From Takakia lepidozioides (taxonomy: Eukaryota > Streptophyta > Takakiopsida > Takakiales > Takakiaceae), in assembly GCA_030704615.1 (NCBI GenBank), contig CM060732.1:38175053-38239052 (forward strand): 64,000 bases of DNA, in the 5' to 3' direction. The notes under the pieces were generated by a model. That model did not search any database. It was given only the letters and a program-made list of their open reading frames with translations, and was not told the origin of the DNA. The position numbers and the translations under genes are program-made. Every line of letters starts with the position of its first letter. Position 1 is the stretch's first letter. This document shows positions 48,641 to 59,838 of this stretch, one piece after another.

Positions 48641-48819
48641 GGTTTAGAACACAAAAAGGAATGATGAAGACCCTTGTGACTGGAATGGCTGGTGATGTTT
48701 TGTAGACTGGATTTTATCTCCAGTCACCTAGAGAGAGGACAATTTAGTCGTCCTAGTGAGAAGTGACCAAACGGAGTCTTCTGTTGCTATCAGCAGGTTG
48801 TCAGCAGGGCATGAAGTAG

Positions 48820-49050
48820 GTTGTTCACAATTCTTCCCTGTTTTTGGAAAGATGGTTAAAGCTTTGGTGATTGTATCCTCGTCTACGCAAGGCTGTGGTT
48901 GAAGCTATAGCTGCTCAGCTGCCCACTCATGGTTTTCACAGAAAAAGTCCAAGATTACCAGATGTCAGACACAGGCGGGTCCTTTTTGATCAAGAGCTCC
49001 TTGGGTGAAATGGAACTAGCTACCATGATACAAGGTCAAAAAAATGGGAT
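48820..49050 (+). repeat. PPR-leader repeat, copy 4
   Basis: This shares 'gctgtggttgaagctat', 'gctgctcagctgcccactc', 'ttttcacagaaaaagtcc' and 'gatacaaggtcaa' with the copies at 6660 and 49570. Confidence 0.7.
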
Positions 49051-49349
49051 GGTGGATGGATTTCTGAGCATGGCTTCAGTTTAGGCTCAGAATTGGAGCT
49101 TCATTAAAGTTTCAGGATGGAGAGTCCAGATTCTGATGTGTTTGCAGATTATGGAAGGACAGTATCTGATGAAACATGGGCTTTTGAGGGCAACTTAAAA
49201 ACCACATCTTTTTGCAGCACATCGTCTTTGGCATGTTTGTATGTTTCTTGTGTGCATAAGCTAGCGAAATGATATCCATAGCTACAACAGCACTAGACAC
49301 TAGAGACTGAGGCAATTGGAAGCTGAGCAAGTTCTCATGTTCTCGCAGT

Positions 49350-49450
49350 TGTTGGATGCAGGTTAAGCAATGAGCAAAGAGCAGCTCTGGCTGGGAGTTT
49401 TCCCAGATCCTTCAGGCAGGTGGGACAACAGGTTGAAGAAGGTGAGGCTT
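49350..49450 (+). repeat. leader exon-like repeat, copy D
   Basis: 'gttaagcaatgagcaaagag', 'ctctggctgggagtttt' and 'gttgaagaaggtgagg' match the other leader exon-like copies and end at a donor-like site. Confidence 0.6.
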
Positions 49451-49569
49451 TCTTCATCTAGGGTGTCAGTTTTAAAATGAGGATTTTTGACTGAAGTTTG
49501 TATGTAGATATTTTTTTGGATTTTTGTGAATTTTTTTGTCTTCCTTGTTAGCAGGCAATGCAAGTAGCT

Positions 49570-49780
49570 TGCGGAGAAAGGTGGTTGGAGCTTGTGGGCT
49601 GTAGCCTAGTCTCTTCAAGGCTGTTGTTGAAGCTAGGGCTGCTCAACTGCCTACCTGTGGTCTTCACAGGGAAGTCCAAGCGTCTGGAAGGAGGTCCTTT
49701 GGATTCACAGTTGGTCAAAACCACCTTGGGTGAGAGTAAAGCTAGGTGCCTCGATACAAGGTCGAGCACAATCTGGTCTT
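49570..49780 (+). repeat. PPR-leader repeat, copy 5
   Basis: The copy nearest the second PPR gene, about 350 bases upstream of it. It shares 'ctgtagcctagtctcttcaa', 'ttcacagggaagtccaag' and 'gatacaaggtcgagcac' with the others. Confidence 0.7.
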
Positions 49781-50132
49781 GGTTTTACTGCTGATGTACA
49801 CTCCAGAGCTCCAGATCACGAATACAACAGGTATTGTTTTGATGATGATTCCAGTTCATTCAGGCAGATGCAACTTTATTCTCCATGTCAACAATGGCTG
49901 TAGTATTGTAAGCCTGATGAATATGTAGCAAGAAAGAAGCCGATCCAGATGAAGAAATCTTGCTTTGGACTATCCAGGAGCTTTGAGATACATCATGTCA
50001 GTTCTAGTGTAAAGGGTTGTCGCTAATACTTATGAGTCATGCAGAATAGCAGGGTTGAATCAGGCACACTTCTTTGGTGAGCACCAGACCTCCACCATCA
50101 CCACTGCTTTTGGAAGAATATCAAGAGAGCGA

Positions 50133-52652
50133 ATGAACAAAAGCTCTGCTGGCACTCCTGTGGATGTGAGAACACTGTGTAACGCAGGACGACTGAAAGA
50201 TGCATTGCACATCTTGAACCAACTGGGAATTCAGGCAGACTTTAATACTTATGTCTGTGTCCTACACAAGTGCATCAGCATGAAAGGCCTTGCAGAGGGA
50301 AAGCAAGTGCATGCTCACATCATCCAACACGGATTCAAGCCAAATATCTTTCTATTCAACACCCTCGTGAATATGTATGTGAAGTGTGGGAGTGTGGTGG
50401 ATGCACGCAAAGTGTTTGACAAAATGACTGAACGGGATATTTTTACGTGGAATATTATGTTAGCAGGATATGCCAAGAATGGTGGGGGTAGGAAGGCTTT
50501 GGAGATCTACGAGCAAATGCAACGGGTAAGGGTGATGCCCAACAGGGTCACATTTATTGGCATTATAAATGCATGTGCCAGCCTAGGAGACCTGGAAAAG
50601 GGCAAAGAGGTCCATGCTCACATTATCAACAGCGGAATTTCTTCACATATCATTCTGGAGACTGCCCTTGCTGACATGTATGCCAAATGTGGGGCCATGA
50701 AGGATGCGCGTCAAGTCTTCAACAATATGGCTAGACGAGATGTGGTCTCATGGAGTGTGATGATAGGAGGCTATGCTCAGTATGACTGTGGTAAGGAGGC
50801 CTTCAAGATGTATGAGAAAATGCAACAGGAAGGAGTGACACCCAACAGGGTGACATTCATTTGTGTTCTCAATGCGTGTGCTAGCCTTGAAGCTCTGGAA
50901 AAAGGCAGACAAGTACATGCTGACATGATGAAAGCTGGAATTGGGTCATATGTTAATTTGGAGAATACTCTCATTAACATGTATGCCAAATGTGGGAGCA
51001 TAAAGGATGCACGTCAAGTGTTTGACAATATGGCTAAACGAGATATGATCTCATGGACTGTGATCATCGCAGGATATTCTCAGCATGGATTTGGTAGTGA
51101 GGCTTTTAAGATGTACAAGCGTATGCAACAGGAAGGGATAACACTTGACAGGATCACATTTGGTTGTGTTCTTCATGGGTGTGCCAGCCTAGGATCTCTG
51201 GAAAAGGGCAAGGAGGTCCATGCTGACATTATCAAAGCTGGGATTGTACCAGATACAATCCTGGATACTGCACTTGCTGTCATGTATGCAAAATGTGGGA
51301 GCATGAAGGATGCTCGTGAAGTGTTTGACAAAATGGCTAAACGAGATGTGGTCTCGTGGAGTGCAATGATTGCAGGATATGCTCAGCAAGAGTTTGGTAG
51401 GGATGCTTTTGAGATCTATGAGCAAATGCAATGGGAAGGACTGATACCTGACAGGGTGACATTTATTTGTGTTCTCAATGCCTGTGCTAGCCTTGGAGCC
51501 CTGGAAAAGGGTAAACGGGTGCATGCTGATATGATAAAAGCTGGAATTGGTCCATATATGGATTTGGAGAGTGCCCTTGTTAACATGTATGCCAAATGCA
51601 GGAGCTTATCAGATGCACGTCAGGTGTTCGACAATATGGCTGAACGAGATGTGGTCTCTTGGAGTGTGATGATCACAGGATATGCTCAGCATGGGTGTGG
51701 TAGGGAGGCCCTCACAATGTACCAGCGAATGCAACAGGAAAGAGTAACACCTGACACGGTCACGTTTGTTTCTGCTCTCAATGCGTGTGCCTCGTTAGGA
51801 TGCCTGGAAGAGGGCAAAGTGCTTCATGCTGACATCATCAAGGCTAGAATCACACCGGATATCATTCTGGAGACAGCCCTTGTTGACATGTATGCCAAAT
51901 GCAGGAGCATGAAGGATGCTCGTAGACTGTTCGACAATATGCCAGAACATAATATAATCTCAGGGAGTGCAATGATTGCAGGATATGCTCAGGAAGAATG
52001 TGTTCGGGAGGCTTTTGAGATCTATGAGCAAATGCAACGAGAAGGAGTTGCAGCTGACAGGGTGGCATTTATTTGCATTCTCAATGTGTGTGCTAGCCTC
52101 GGAGTCCTTGAAAGAGTCAAAGAGGTCCATGCTGATATTGTGAAAGCTGGAATTGGGTCCTATGTTAGCTTAGACAATACCATTGTTAATATATATGCCA
52201 AATGTGGCAGCGTAGAGGATGCACGCCAAGTGTTTGACAATATGGCAGAACGAGATGTGGTCTCATGGAATGCAATCATTGCTGGATATGGACAGCATGG
52301 GTGTGGTAGGGAGGCCTTGCAACTATTTGAAGAAATGCAACAGGAAGGCTTGAAGCCAGACTGTATTACCTTTCTATCTGTCCTTTCTGCTTGCAGCCAT
52401 GCAGGCCTGGTAGATGAAGGCCGTTATTACTTTGCTTCCATGAGACAAGATTATGCTATCAATCCCACAGTGGAGCATTTTGGCTGCATGGTGGACCTTC
52501 TTGGCCGTGCAGGTCGATTGGATGAGGCAGAGGATTTCATTACCAAAATGCCGAGCAAACCCAATGCTTCGGTGTGGGGGGTCTTGCTTGGTGCCTGCAG
52601 AATTCATGGCAACGTGGAGAGAGCAGAACATGCAGCAAGATGTGCTCTTTAA
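50133..52652 (+). CDS. PLS-type PPR protein, C-terminally truncated paralogue
   Basis: The frame is open from 50055, but the codon matching the ATG of the first PPR gene is ATA, so the first usable ATG is at 50133 (MNKSSAGTP), giving 839 residues. It has seven PLS triplets of about 101 residues (for example MYAKCGSIKDARQVFDNMAK, VVSWSVMITGYAQ), against five in the paralogue at 7161-9686. It ends after the E-type motif (PNASVWGVLLGACRIHGNVE) at ARCAL with TAA, where the paralogue reads on through Lys into E+ and DYW. The product would bind RNA but lacks the deaminase. It could act with a separate DYW protein or be non-functional; the uninterrupted 2.5-kb frame favours some constraint or recent loss. 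Leader repeats precede it and a 3' flank shared with the paralogue follows. Confidence 0.8.
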   Translation: MNKSSAGTPVDVRTLCNAGRLKDALHILNQLGIQADFNTYVCVLHKCISMKGLAEGKQVHAHIIQHGFKPNIFLFNTLVNMYVKCGSVVDARKVFDKMTERDIFTWNIMLAGYAKNGGGRKALEIYEQMQRVRVMPNRVTFIGIINACASLGDLEKGKEVHAHIINSGISSHIILETALADMYAKCGAMKDARQVFNNMARRDVVSWSVMIGGYAQYDCGKEAFKMYEKMQQEGVTPNRVTFICVLNACASLEALEKGRQVHADMMKAGIGSYVNLENTLINMYAKCGSIKDARQVFDNMAKRDMISWTVIIAGYSQHGFGSEAFKMYKRMQQEGITLDRITFGCVLHGCASLGSLEKGKEVHADIIKAGIVPDTILDTALAVMYAKCGSMKDAREVFDKMAKRDVVSWSAMIAGYAQQEFGRDAFEIYEQMQWEGLIPDRVTFICVLNACASLGALEKGKRVHADMIKAGIGPYMDLESALVNMYAKCRSLSDARQVFDNMAERDVVSWSVMITGYAQHGCGREALTMYQRMQQERVTPDTVTFVSALNACASLGCLEEGKVLHADIIKARITPDIILETALVDMYAKCRSMKDARRLFDNMPEHNIISGSAMIAGYAQEECVREAFEIYEQMQREGVAADRVAFICILNVCASLGVLERVKEVHADIVKAGIGSYVSLDNTIVNIYAKCGSVEDARQVFDNMAERDVVSWNAIIAGYGQHGCGREALQLFEEMQQEGLKPDCITFLSVLSACSHAGLVDEGRYYFASMRQDYAINPTVEHFGCMVDLLGRAGRLDEAEDFITKMPSKPNASVWGVLLGACRIHGNVERAEHAARCAL

Positions 52653-53000
52653 TGGGATCCAGTGGTCTGCAACTTATGTTCTTCTGTCAAACCATCTTGT
52701 CTGGTTCGAGGGATAAAGGGAAAGGTGTCAGCGAGAAGCCAGGGCACAGCTGCATCCGGATGGAGAACTTGGTGCATTCATTCATTGTAGTAGACAATGC
52801 TGCCCCAAGTCCAGGAAATACATGCTAAGCTGAAGAGATGAAGGAGGCTGAATGCCCTGCACACCCTTTGCATTCTATAATGTGGGAGAGCAAGAGGATT
52901 TCTCATTTTCCACCAGAAATAGAAGCTGGGCCATTGTTTTGGCCTCATCATCCGGCCCCCAGGAGGCATATCCTGCTATCGCTGAGTTCTTGCGGAGGTG
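52653..53000 (+). pseudogene. E+/DYW tail relic of the second PPR gene
   Basis: After the stop the paralogous tail is still legible in scattered frames: ATYVLLSN, EKPGHSCIRMENLVHSFIVV (matching the E+ motif) and the start of the DYW domain. Near the stop, a Lys codon became TAA and two bases are missing before the YVLLSN motif. The zinc and catalytic part of the DYW domain is absent. Confidence 0.8.
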
Positions 53001-53029
53001 GGTGATGAAACAAGCAAGTGCAAAGAGTC

Positions 53030-53240
53030 AATGATTACTCAAGCATGGTTGTTGAACATTCAACACACTGTTTTTGACAGCAGAGTGGATTAGACATTGC
53101 ATGGAGCAGTAAGCATGTAAGGAAATCCTGAAAGGCAGGTTGGAGGTCTTGCCCTAGAAAAGGATCCATAAAAGTTAGGAAGACTGGGTGCTAGGAGAGT
53201 GACTTTCTTAGAGTTATAGGGAATTTGCATCCAACACCTA
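53030..53240 (+). other. 3' flank homologous to that of the first PPR gene
   Basis: 'aggaagactgggtgctagg' and 'gagtgactttctta' match 9985-10035. This is non-coding evidence that the whole gene, from leader to 3' UTR, was copied. Confidence 0.55.
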
Positions 53241-53349
53241 TTCCTACTCTTGCCTCAAGAGCTGGAGAGGCTTTCAGATTGATTGCTTCAGACTCTAACC
53301 CACCAGATTTAGGGTGAACTAATACGAACCATTTTATACACCAAATGAC

Positions 53350-54823
53350 CTACAGGTTTCCCAAGAGCACGCGAGCTATGAATTCAACAGTGAGGATGGG
53401 ATCATGCACAATAGTGAGGAGGGGACCATGCAAGGAACTCTTAACAGATCGAGGACGCCGTGGCACATCAAGAAAAAGGGGCGACTTCCTTGAGTGAGGG
53501 GTTGGGGAGGTAGGACGACTTGGCGGTTTGACCTCCACAGTGAGTTTCATTGCATGCTTTGAGAGACAACCTCTGTAGACTCGTTTCTTGCTCTCTCCTG
53601 TATTATTTGCTTGTAGAAACTTCTTCAAACCTGAAAAAATTATAGGTCAAACAACCCTAAGTGGAGATCACCTCGAGCAACTTTTTAAACGTTTTCACTT
53701 AAGAACTACAAGATTGAAGCATTGTATGCAAGAGGCCTAGCTGCTGGCTTGTTCCGGATTGTCATTGAAAACAAGTAATTAGACTATTTCCAGATACAAA
53801 TTATACTCACAATCTGATTTTTCAGTCAGTTTGTAGCAAGAGCGACTCTCATCAACAAGCATTTCAGTGAAAGCCTCATCGCCCAATGAAGTACGCTGCA
53901 CCAACACGTCAATAGTTGTTTGGTTAGCTTCAGGAATATATATGTACACTTGGACACTTTTAAGATTCCAAAAGTCTATTAAAATACTTGTGGTATGTGC
54001 TTACCACTACAGAGTCGTCCTTGTAATCCTTTCGATTGAAGTTGGTGTGTGCTTTTGGCCCAATAATTTTGAGGGCTGCTCTGTCTTGTGCTCTGCAAGT
54101 CACGGTTTGCTAGTAATTTGGTCAAACCAGCGCCAACCCTCACTTCAGATGGAAATTACTTCTACTCTCAGTTCTGAAAAGGGAAATCAAACCTAGGAAC
54201 TGACCTTGCTGCCAGCTCTTTAGTATCCCACGCTCCTGCATGGATCCAGATCATTTGGTATGGTCAGAACAATATAGTGATCAGAGGTAGAATTGTAGGT
54301 CTACATGAATGCAAAATAATTGCTACTCAATTAAAATGCAACTTCGAGGCTTGAAACCCTCGATTGAAAGATAACAAGAACTCACCAAGGTAGATTCGGC
54401 GGCGAGGGCAACTGAAACATAACAGCACAAACCCCAGATCAGAAACAGTTGAACAGATGAGTAAAAACCTTGACAGTCCAAGAAACTATGTTACCCATGT
54501 GGCATTTAGCTCAGTACAGAGAAGAACTTGGGATTAACATACTAGTGGAACAATTTCAAGGTTCCCTTGGAAAAGAGGCAGACATAGAGTCCAAGCTCTA
54601 TGTCCAAGTTTGAAGCCTTACTAGATAATTAAGCACAAGACACTAGCATAAACTCGTCAATGTGGGACTTTCTCAGAGACTAGTTGCAAACCACAGGCAA
54701 CCACCTTAACCACGAACCCCATTTGCCGGTATTCTTGTAACGGCTGATATTTGTGCCATAGCGGGTACATTTGGTAGATTTCTTTGCTGACAATTTCTTT
54801 GAGTGGTTGCGTGAAGGCGCCAT
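53350..54823 (-). CDS. candidate small multi-exon gene, unknown product
   Basis: Minus-strand pieces with splice-like borders: 54823 down to about 54708 (start MAPSRNHSKKLSAKKSTK, basic), 54386-54411 (ALAAESTL), 54205-54235 (AWDTKELAA), 53811-53895 (RTSLGDEAFTEMLVDESRSC), 53350-53630 (LKKFLQANNTGESKK, then SRPTSPTPHSRKSPLFLDVP, to a stop). The last two join cleanly (phase 1, GTGAGT donor, TTTCAG acceptor). The upstream phases do not all agree, so the small exons are uncertain. The product would be basic with an SP-rich, phosphorylatable-looking segment. No family recognised. Confidence 0.4.
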
Positions 54824-54899
54824 AGCCAGCTCCCTTCCTGAAGAAAAGGGGATGGTGTAGCTGAGCACATACATTTCAACGTAACAGGAAAGTTAGCTT

Positions 54900-57800
54900 A
54901 TTTGTCCATACCAAAGAGATAAGAGTAGAGATCAGTTACACGCACATAACATTCAATATAGTACAGCTGCAAGGCAAGTATTTCAGAAGCTGACCACCCT
55001 TGATTGCAGGAAAGATTTGAGAAGTATGAGAATTCTCTGACTCGAATAGAAATAGATTCAACTAAACTTAAATAGCTTCCTCAGGAAGATCAAGACGTTC
55101 AATGGAATCAAGCATAACTCCCCTACGTTTGACTAATATAGATTATCTGTCTCATAAGAAGAAGAATGAAATGCACCCATCCGAGCTATATAAATTTTTG
55201 AAAACGTGGTAGTTGAGCTACTTCCTTGAGTTCTGACACAATTTGTTAGAAGTTAAAGTCCATCTGGAAGCAGCAGTACTGCACCCCAAGTGTACTCAAG
55301 ATCTCGAAAGTCTAAACTTCACCAGTCCACTCAATGAACCCTGGAAGTGGAAACACTACTTGAGCCCAAAGAGAATCATGATGCGGACCTAGAACCCATT
55401 GAGCCTATTTCGAAAAAGGAAGATTGGAAGCACCCTACTACTATGAACTTGAGATGACGATACTTCACCTGAAATTTGAGGAACAGACCCAATATGTGCA
55501 GACTGCTACCGTCTGATGCCTAGCTGCCCGATGAAGAAGTGCTCCCCCGAGAACTCCTACTGTGCTCTGGGTGACGAAGGTGAAGAAGAAACACTGTGTT
55601 ATCTGGAGAGAAAGAAGAAGCAACAAAGTGAGGCTCCATTGGAGGCCTTACAATCAGTAATTTCTCTGCTGCTATAGAAAGAAGAACTGAACTATAGGGA
55701 TCGCTATGTACGGACAATAACTCTGCTGCTCTGAATCAGATCAAAGGAAAAGAAGAATATTGACTACCGCTCTCCTGCAAACGAGAGCATCAAGCATGAA
55801 AAGAAGGAAAATTAGAGGTGGCAGAACTGCTGATCTACTGTACAAAAGTACAATGCTGACTCTGTAAACCTGATGCGCTGGAAATGAGAATGACCTGGAG
55901 AAGAAATTCCTTGGAGAAGAATTGGGTAGCTTGACACAAAGAAGGCGCTGCTCTTATGAAGAAACTGCAGATCTCCTCGAGACCATAGTCAGCTGAGAAT
56001 AAAATGTGTTTCCTGCATATCTACTGCACTCTTATGTGGGTCAAGCAACCTACTCTATTCCACCGCTAAATTGGAGTTCAACTCTTTGCCTGCTGGAAAA
56101 CGCTGGAAAACGCTGTGGTTGCAAAATTCACTCAAAATGCTGCAGTCCAGAAATCTCACCTGGGACTCCACTCCCCCACTCCGTTCTGGTGGGAATTCCA
56201 CTCCACTCGTTGAAGAACTGGAATTCAATCCTTTTCCGCTGGAGAAAACTGCTGTGGTCGAGAAATCTGCTCACTCAGTCGCTAAAACCGACTGCAGCCA
56301 GTCTACAAAATTAAACCCTGGATCTACTCTTTTTGCTTGGAAAAGAAGCAGCAAAGTTTGCTGATTGTTATAGCAGCGATAAAGAGCCCTCTCCACCGAT
56401 AAGAAAGCCACACGAATTTTGAGGCTACCCTACCACCCACACGACAGGAGTCTCGCTTGGAGGAAGACTGATCTGTGGCAGGGTCATATCGTCATATCCC
56501 CATCTGACCTCCCATCTAACGGTCCAGAAATAATATGCGCATCTAACGGTCGTCATGGCGAAGGAAGTTCCTCCGTGTACACTCCCTATTTACTTACTCC
56601 CATCATTGCATTTTGTCTCTCTCTCCTCCCACTCAGATACTCTAAGCAAATTATTTCCTCATTTTCAAACTAATCGATTGGTTGTGCTTGTAGATAACGG
56701 ATACGTGGACCATGGTCCCAGCATCTTTATCTTCTCACTGCAACTAGAGGCGAGAGCCTCTCGAGTCAGTGTCAATATTGGGAGATGTGAAGGACGCACG
56801 ACTAGCACAAATATTATATTTTAGTCTGTACTTGGGCCACAACCATTAACTTCTCCATCGCCATCTGGGTGACGTTTCACCAATTTGGCTGACACGATCA
56901 ACAGTGCACGATCAGAGTTAGGCTGGTCTTGGCAACTGGATAATAACTTAGTGGACATGGATCGAACCCCTCTAGAACCATCGCTACAATCCCCAACTGC
57001 ATTTGAACGATTTGTAGACAGCTAACTAACCTTACCAAAAAGGATGTCAAAACTCTTGACTGACAGGTGCTTTAAACTATCTGTACTCAACTGCTATAAC
57101 AGTTGATGCACACAATTTTGTATGAATGCTGCCCATATTGTGTGTGTATTACTTTATAACTTAATTATCCATAGCTCTCCTTTCCAATATTGCAGAGCTC
57201 TATCAGCTCATTGATCTGTAGGCAAATGATCTTGTTTCCAGAAAGAAACCGGCCACACGCATATATATGAGTGCAATGGGTTTGGAGTTCAGGACTTGAA
57301 GCTGGTGAGCTGCAACAATGTTGTTAGCTGCCAGCAGAAGTATGCACTTTACAGCTGATCAGACCTCTTTAATTTCTTTTCTCATGTACCAGCTGTTGGC
57401 TCTAGTAGAAGTTTCCGTGCTACTTCAGCTGCAGTGCACGGCCCAAGAGCGAGCCAAGAGCGCACATGTAGATCCATGCATGGAGTGCAGAGATGTTTGT
57501 GCCAAGAGAGACTACTAACGCACCTCCAGTGAGGAGACCCAACATACACGAATACAGAAGTAGATACCTACCGATCTCATACCTACCTAACCACGGTTTT
57601 TCAAATGCATATAGCTAGTTTCTGTTGTTTTTGCAAAGCCCTCATTGTTTGCTTTCATTCATTTGAGCCAAAGAATGACATCCAAGAATACATAGTTTAA
57701 TAGTTGTAATGGATGAGAACATTCATACACTGAGCCTGGATTTGGAATTTTGATGTCGAAATTGTGTCACTGAAATACCATCTGGACAGTATTTTGAACA

Positions 57801-58560
57801 ACTGAATGAACAGAAAAATATTTAGGTTTTTACATTAAAGAGCTAATGAGAGTTTCGAGGCTCGAGGATTGAAGAGACTGATTTTCCTTGGAAACAAAAC
57901 AAGTAGACAAAAGACGTCATTGTCGAGATCAGGGCATTCATGTGGCGGTCACTGCTGGTTTAGAATGCGCGCCACTAAGTTACGCATGATTCTAGCGAGA
58001 CTCATGAAGATTTTTTGGGAAATGTCGAAATTGCACTCCGGATGCAAGTGAACTGTGCGTCTGCTATAGTGATGTTGAACCCCCATTTCAATGTCCACTC
58101 ATTTGGTGGAGGTTGCATGATTAGCTGGAAGGGCTCGAACTAGTAAATTGCATGTCCAACACTTGCAGGGTTTCTTTTACGTTTGAAAGTGTGAGGCATT
58201 TGCTCTGCGAATCCGGGTCCTGATCAAACAAAAGGTCCTACTCTCTGGAACTTCTGAAAAGCATTCAACGACACATGTATGTCCAAGTGCAATGTTTTGG
58301 AAGTTTTAATGAGCACCTAGTGAGTCAAAGTACGGTATCTGTTTGGAGTTATGATTAATGTGATGGTACTGGTACTTGAAGGCCTACAATTTGTATACTC
58401 GAGCGATGAACATCGATCTACACTGATGATTCTTCATGGTCGCATTAATTTCTGTTTGAAACATGCATATTTTGTGGATGAAAGAGAAAGAGATCTAATC
58501 TTGAAAGATTTCACTGCACAATTACATACACGTGGGCCGCGGTTGTCTATCGTTTCAGAA
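54900..58560. other. intergenic; no gene recognised
   Basis: Short frames only. 57318-57518 on the plus strand encodes a short hydrophobic stretch followed by a Cys-containing end (DPCMECRDVCAKRDY), reminiscent of a small secreted peptide but too short to support. Around 56050-56260 a 'ctggaaaacgctg' motif is locally repeated. Confidence 0.4.
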
Positions 58561-58620
58561 GTTTGAACAAATATGTGCAGCCTCCCTACTTCAGAGCTGA
58601 GAGGAGCGAGAGGCTACATT

Positions 58621-59838
58621 CTAATACCCAAGAACCTCAGGAGCTGGTAGGCTCTGCAGTGCTAACGAGGAGTCACGATGGAACTTACGGGCAAAGAGGA
58701 AACAAGGAGAGTCAGGAACGCCGTTATGGACACAAGAGACGGTTGTGTTGTCGGCTGCAGTGTCATGGTGGGCGCCATCTGTGTCACTAGTGCGACTTTG
58801 GAGATCCTGCACAAAGGATGCGCTGATGGAATTCTTGTCAAAAGTGTGTGGCGATCCCCCATGCGGTTCAGACCAATCCACATACATGACAGTGCGGTTG
58901 GCAATCCCATGTCGATCCTTCAAATATAGCATCGTTTGAATGTACTGCTCGTCTCTCACACAGAACCACGTGCATTGAGCAGCAAATTTGAAGTAGATTG
59001 TAGTCTCAGCCACAACCATCATTGCGTGCCTCCGCTCCAATGCCATCCAAAACTCGCCTTTTCGAAGATCCTGAATAGGAAATTCTGGCATCGTCTCCCA
59101 GCTATAGTACCTCTTCACGGGGTGAAAAGACTCCACAAAGCTCACTTTTGACTGTGTGAGGTATTGGTACACAAATGGCAACCCTCGCAGTGGAATGGTA
59201 GTTTCACACACATTGATAAACCAGGAATTGTTTACCCGTTGATCAAGAAGAGCATAGGCTAGCAGTCTTTTTACAGCATCCACCAAGCCAATGGAAAAGC
59301 GAACAGCTGGTCTACTTGGAATCTCCTTCCCGTGGAAAATGGATCCTGGAGCATATGTGTATCCTGGTATAGCATGCACATAAATTGAGTGGAGATCCTC
59401 GTGTCCTCTGAAAAATCTTCGCCATAGAGGCTCGTGGTGAATGTCACCTCGAACTAGGAAAAGAAAGGCAACTCTTGGTTCGCCTGCAGGTAAGGGCCTC
59501 TTTGCTGCATCAGACGCAGCTGTGAAAAGTTGCGCATCAGTCAAATTGTATCGACGCAATACGTAATTATCACTCATATCCGCAGCTTGTAGCCCTTGGT
59601 GCTGAGAGAGGGGTACAGAGATTACACCTGAGTACAACCACCTTGCTCCCAGAATTGATCCGACCAGAGTGCCTAAGAGCAGACTGCAGACTGCAACAGT
59701 CACTTGCCCTCGACCAACCTTGTCTCGCTTCCTAACAATGCCCATAGCTGCTTTATCCCACATTGAGTGGGTGCTGTCCTCTATGCCCGGTTCATGCTCT
59801 GGCTCTGCGCGCTTTTGGAAACGGATGATCCACAGCAT
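58621..59838 (-). CDS. GT14-family core-2/I-branching beta-1,6-N-acetylglucosaminyltransferase-like protein
   Basis: A 405-residue type II Golgi membrane protein. It has a cytosolic tail, one membrane anchor at about residues 46-69 (VTVAVCSLLLGTLVGSILGA), a short stem, then the plant GT14 (Branch, former DUF266) domain: PRVAFLFLVRGDIHHEPLWR, FFRGHEDLHSIYVHAIPGY, a VDAVKRLLAYAL block, FINVCETTIPL, SFVESF, RKGEFWMALERRHAMMV, VRDEQYIQTML and TVMYVDWSEP. It ends CFLFARKFHRDSSLALQ...VLGY as usual. Family members are thought to glycosylate cell-wall proteoglycans or lipids; the acceptor is unknown. The length is normal and the gene is intronless here, whereas many plant relatives have introns, so a retrocopy is possible though the frame is intact. 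The first Met is used; an internal Met at about residue 33 would give a shorter tail. Confidence 0.93.
   Translation of the reverse strand: MLWIIRFQKRAEPEHEPGIEDSTHSMWDKAAMGIVRKRDKVGRGQVTVAVCSLLLGTLVGSILGARWLYSGVISVPLSQHQGLQAADMSDNYVLRRYNLTDAQLFTAASDAAKRPLPAGEPRVAFLFLVRGDIHHEPLWRRFFRGHEDLHSIYVHAIPGYTYAPGSIFHGKEIPSRPAVRFSIGLVDAVKRLLAYALLDQRVNNSWFINVCETTIPLRGLPFVYQYLTQSKVSFVESFHPVKRYYSWETMPEFPIQDLRKGEFWMALERRHAMMVVAETTIYFKFAAQCTWFCVRDEQYIQTMLYLKDRHGIANRTVMYVDWSEPHGGSPHTFDKNSISASFVQDLQSRTSDTDGAHHDTAADNTTVSCVHNGVPDSPCFLFARKFHRDSSLALQSLPAPEVLGY

Noticed and set aside
57318-57518. Small secreted Cys-containing peptide
   Set aside because: Only 66 codons with few cysteines and no relatives recognised; chance is as likely.
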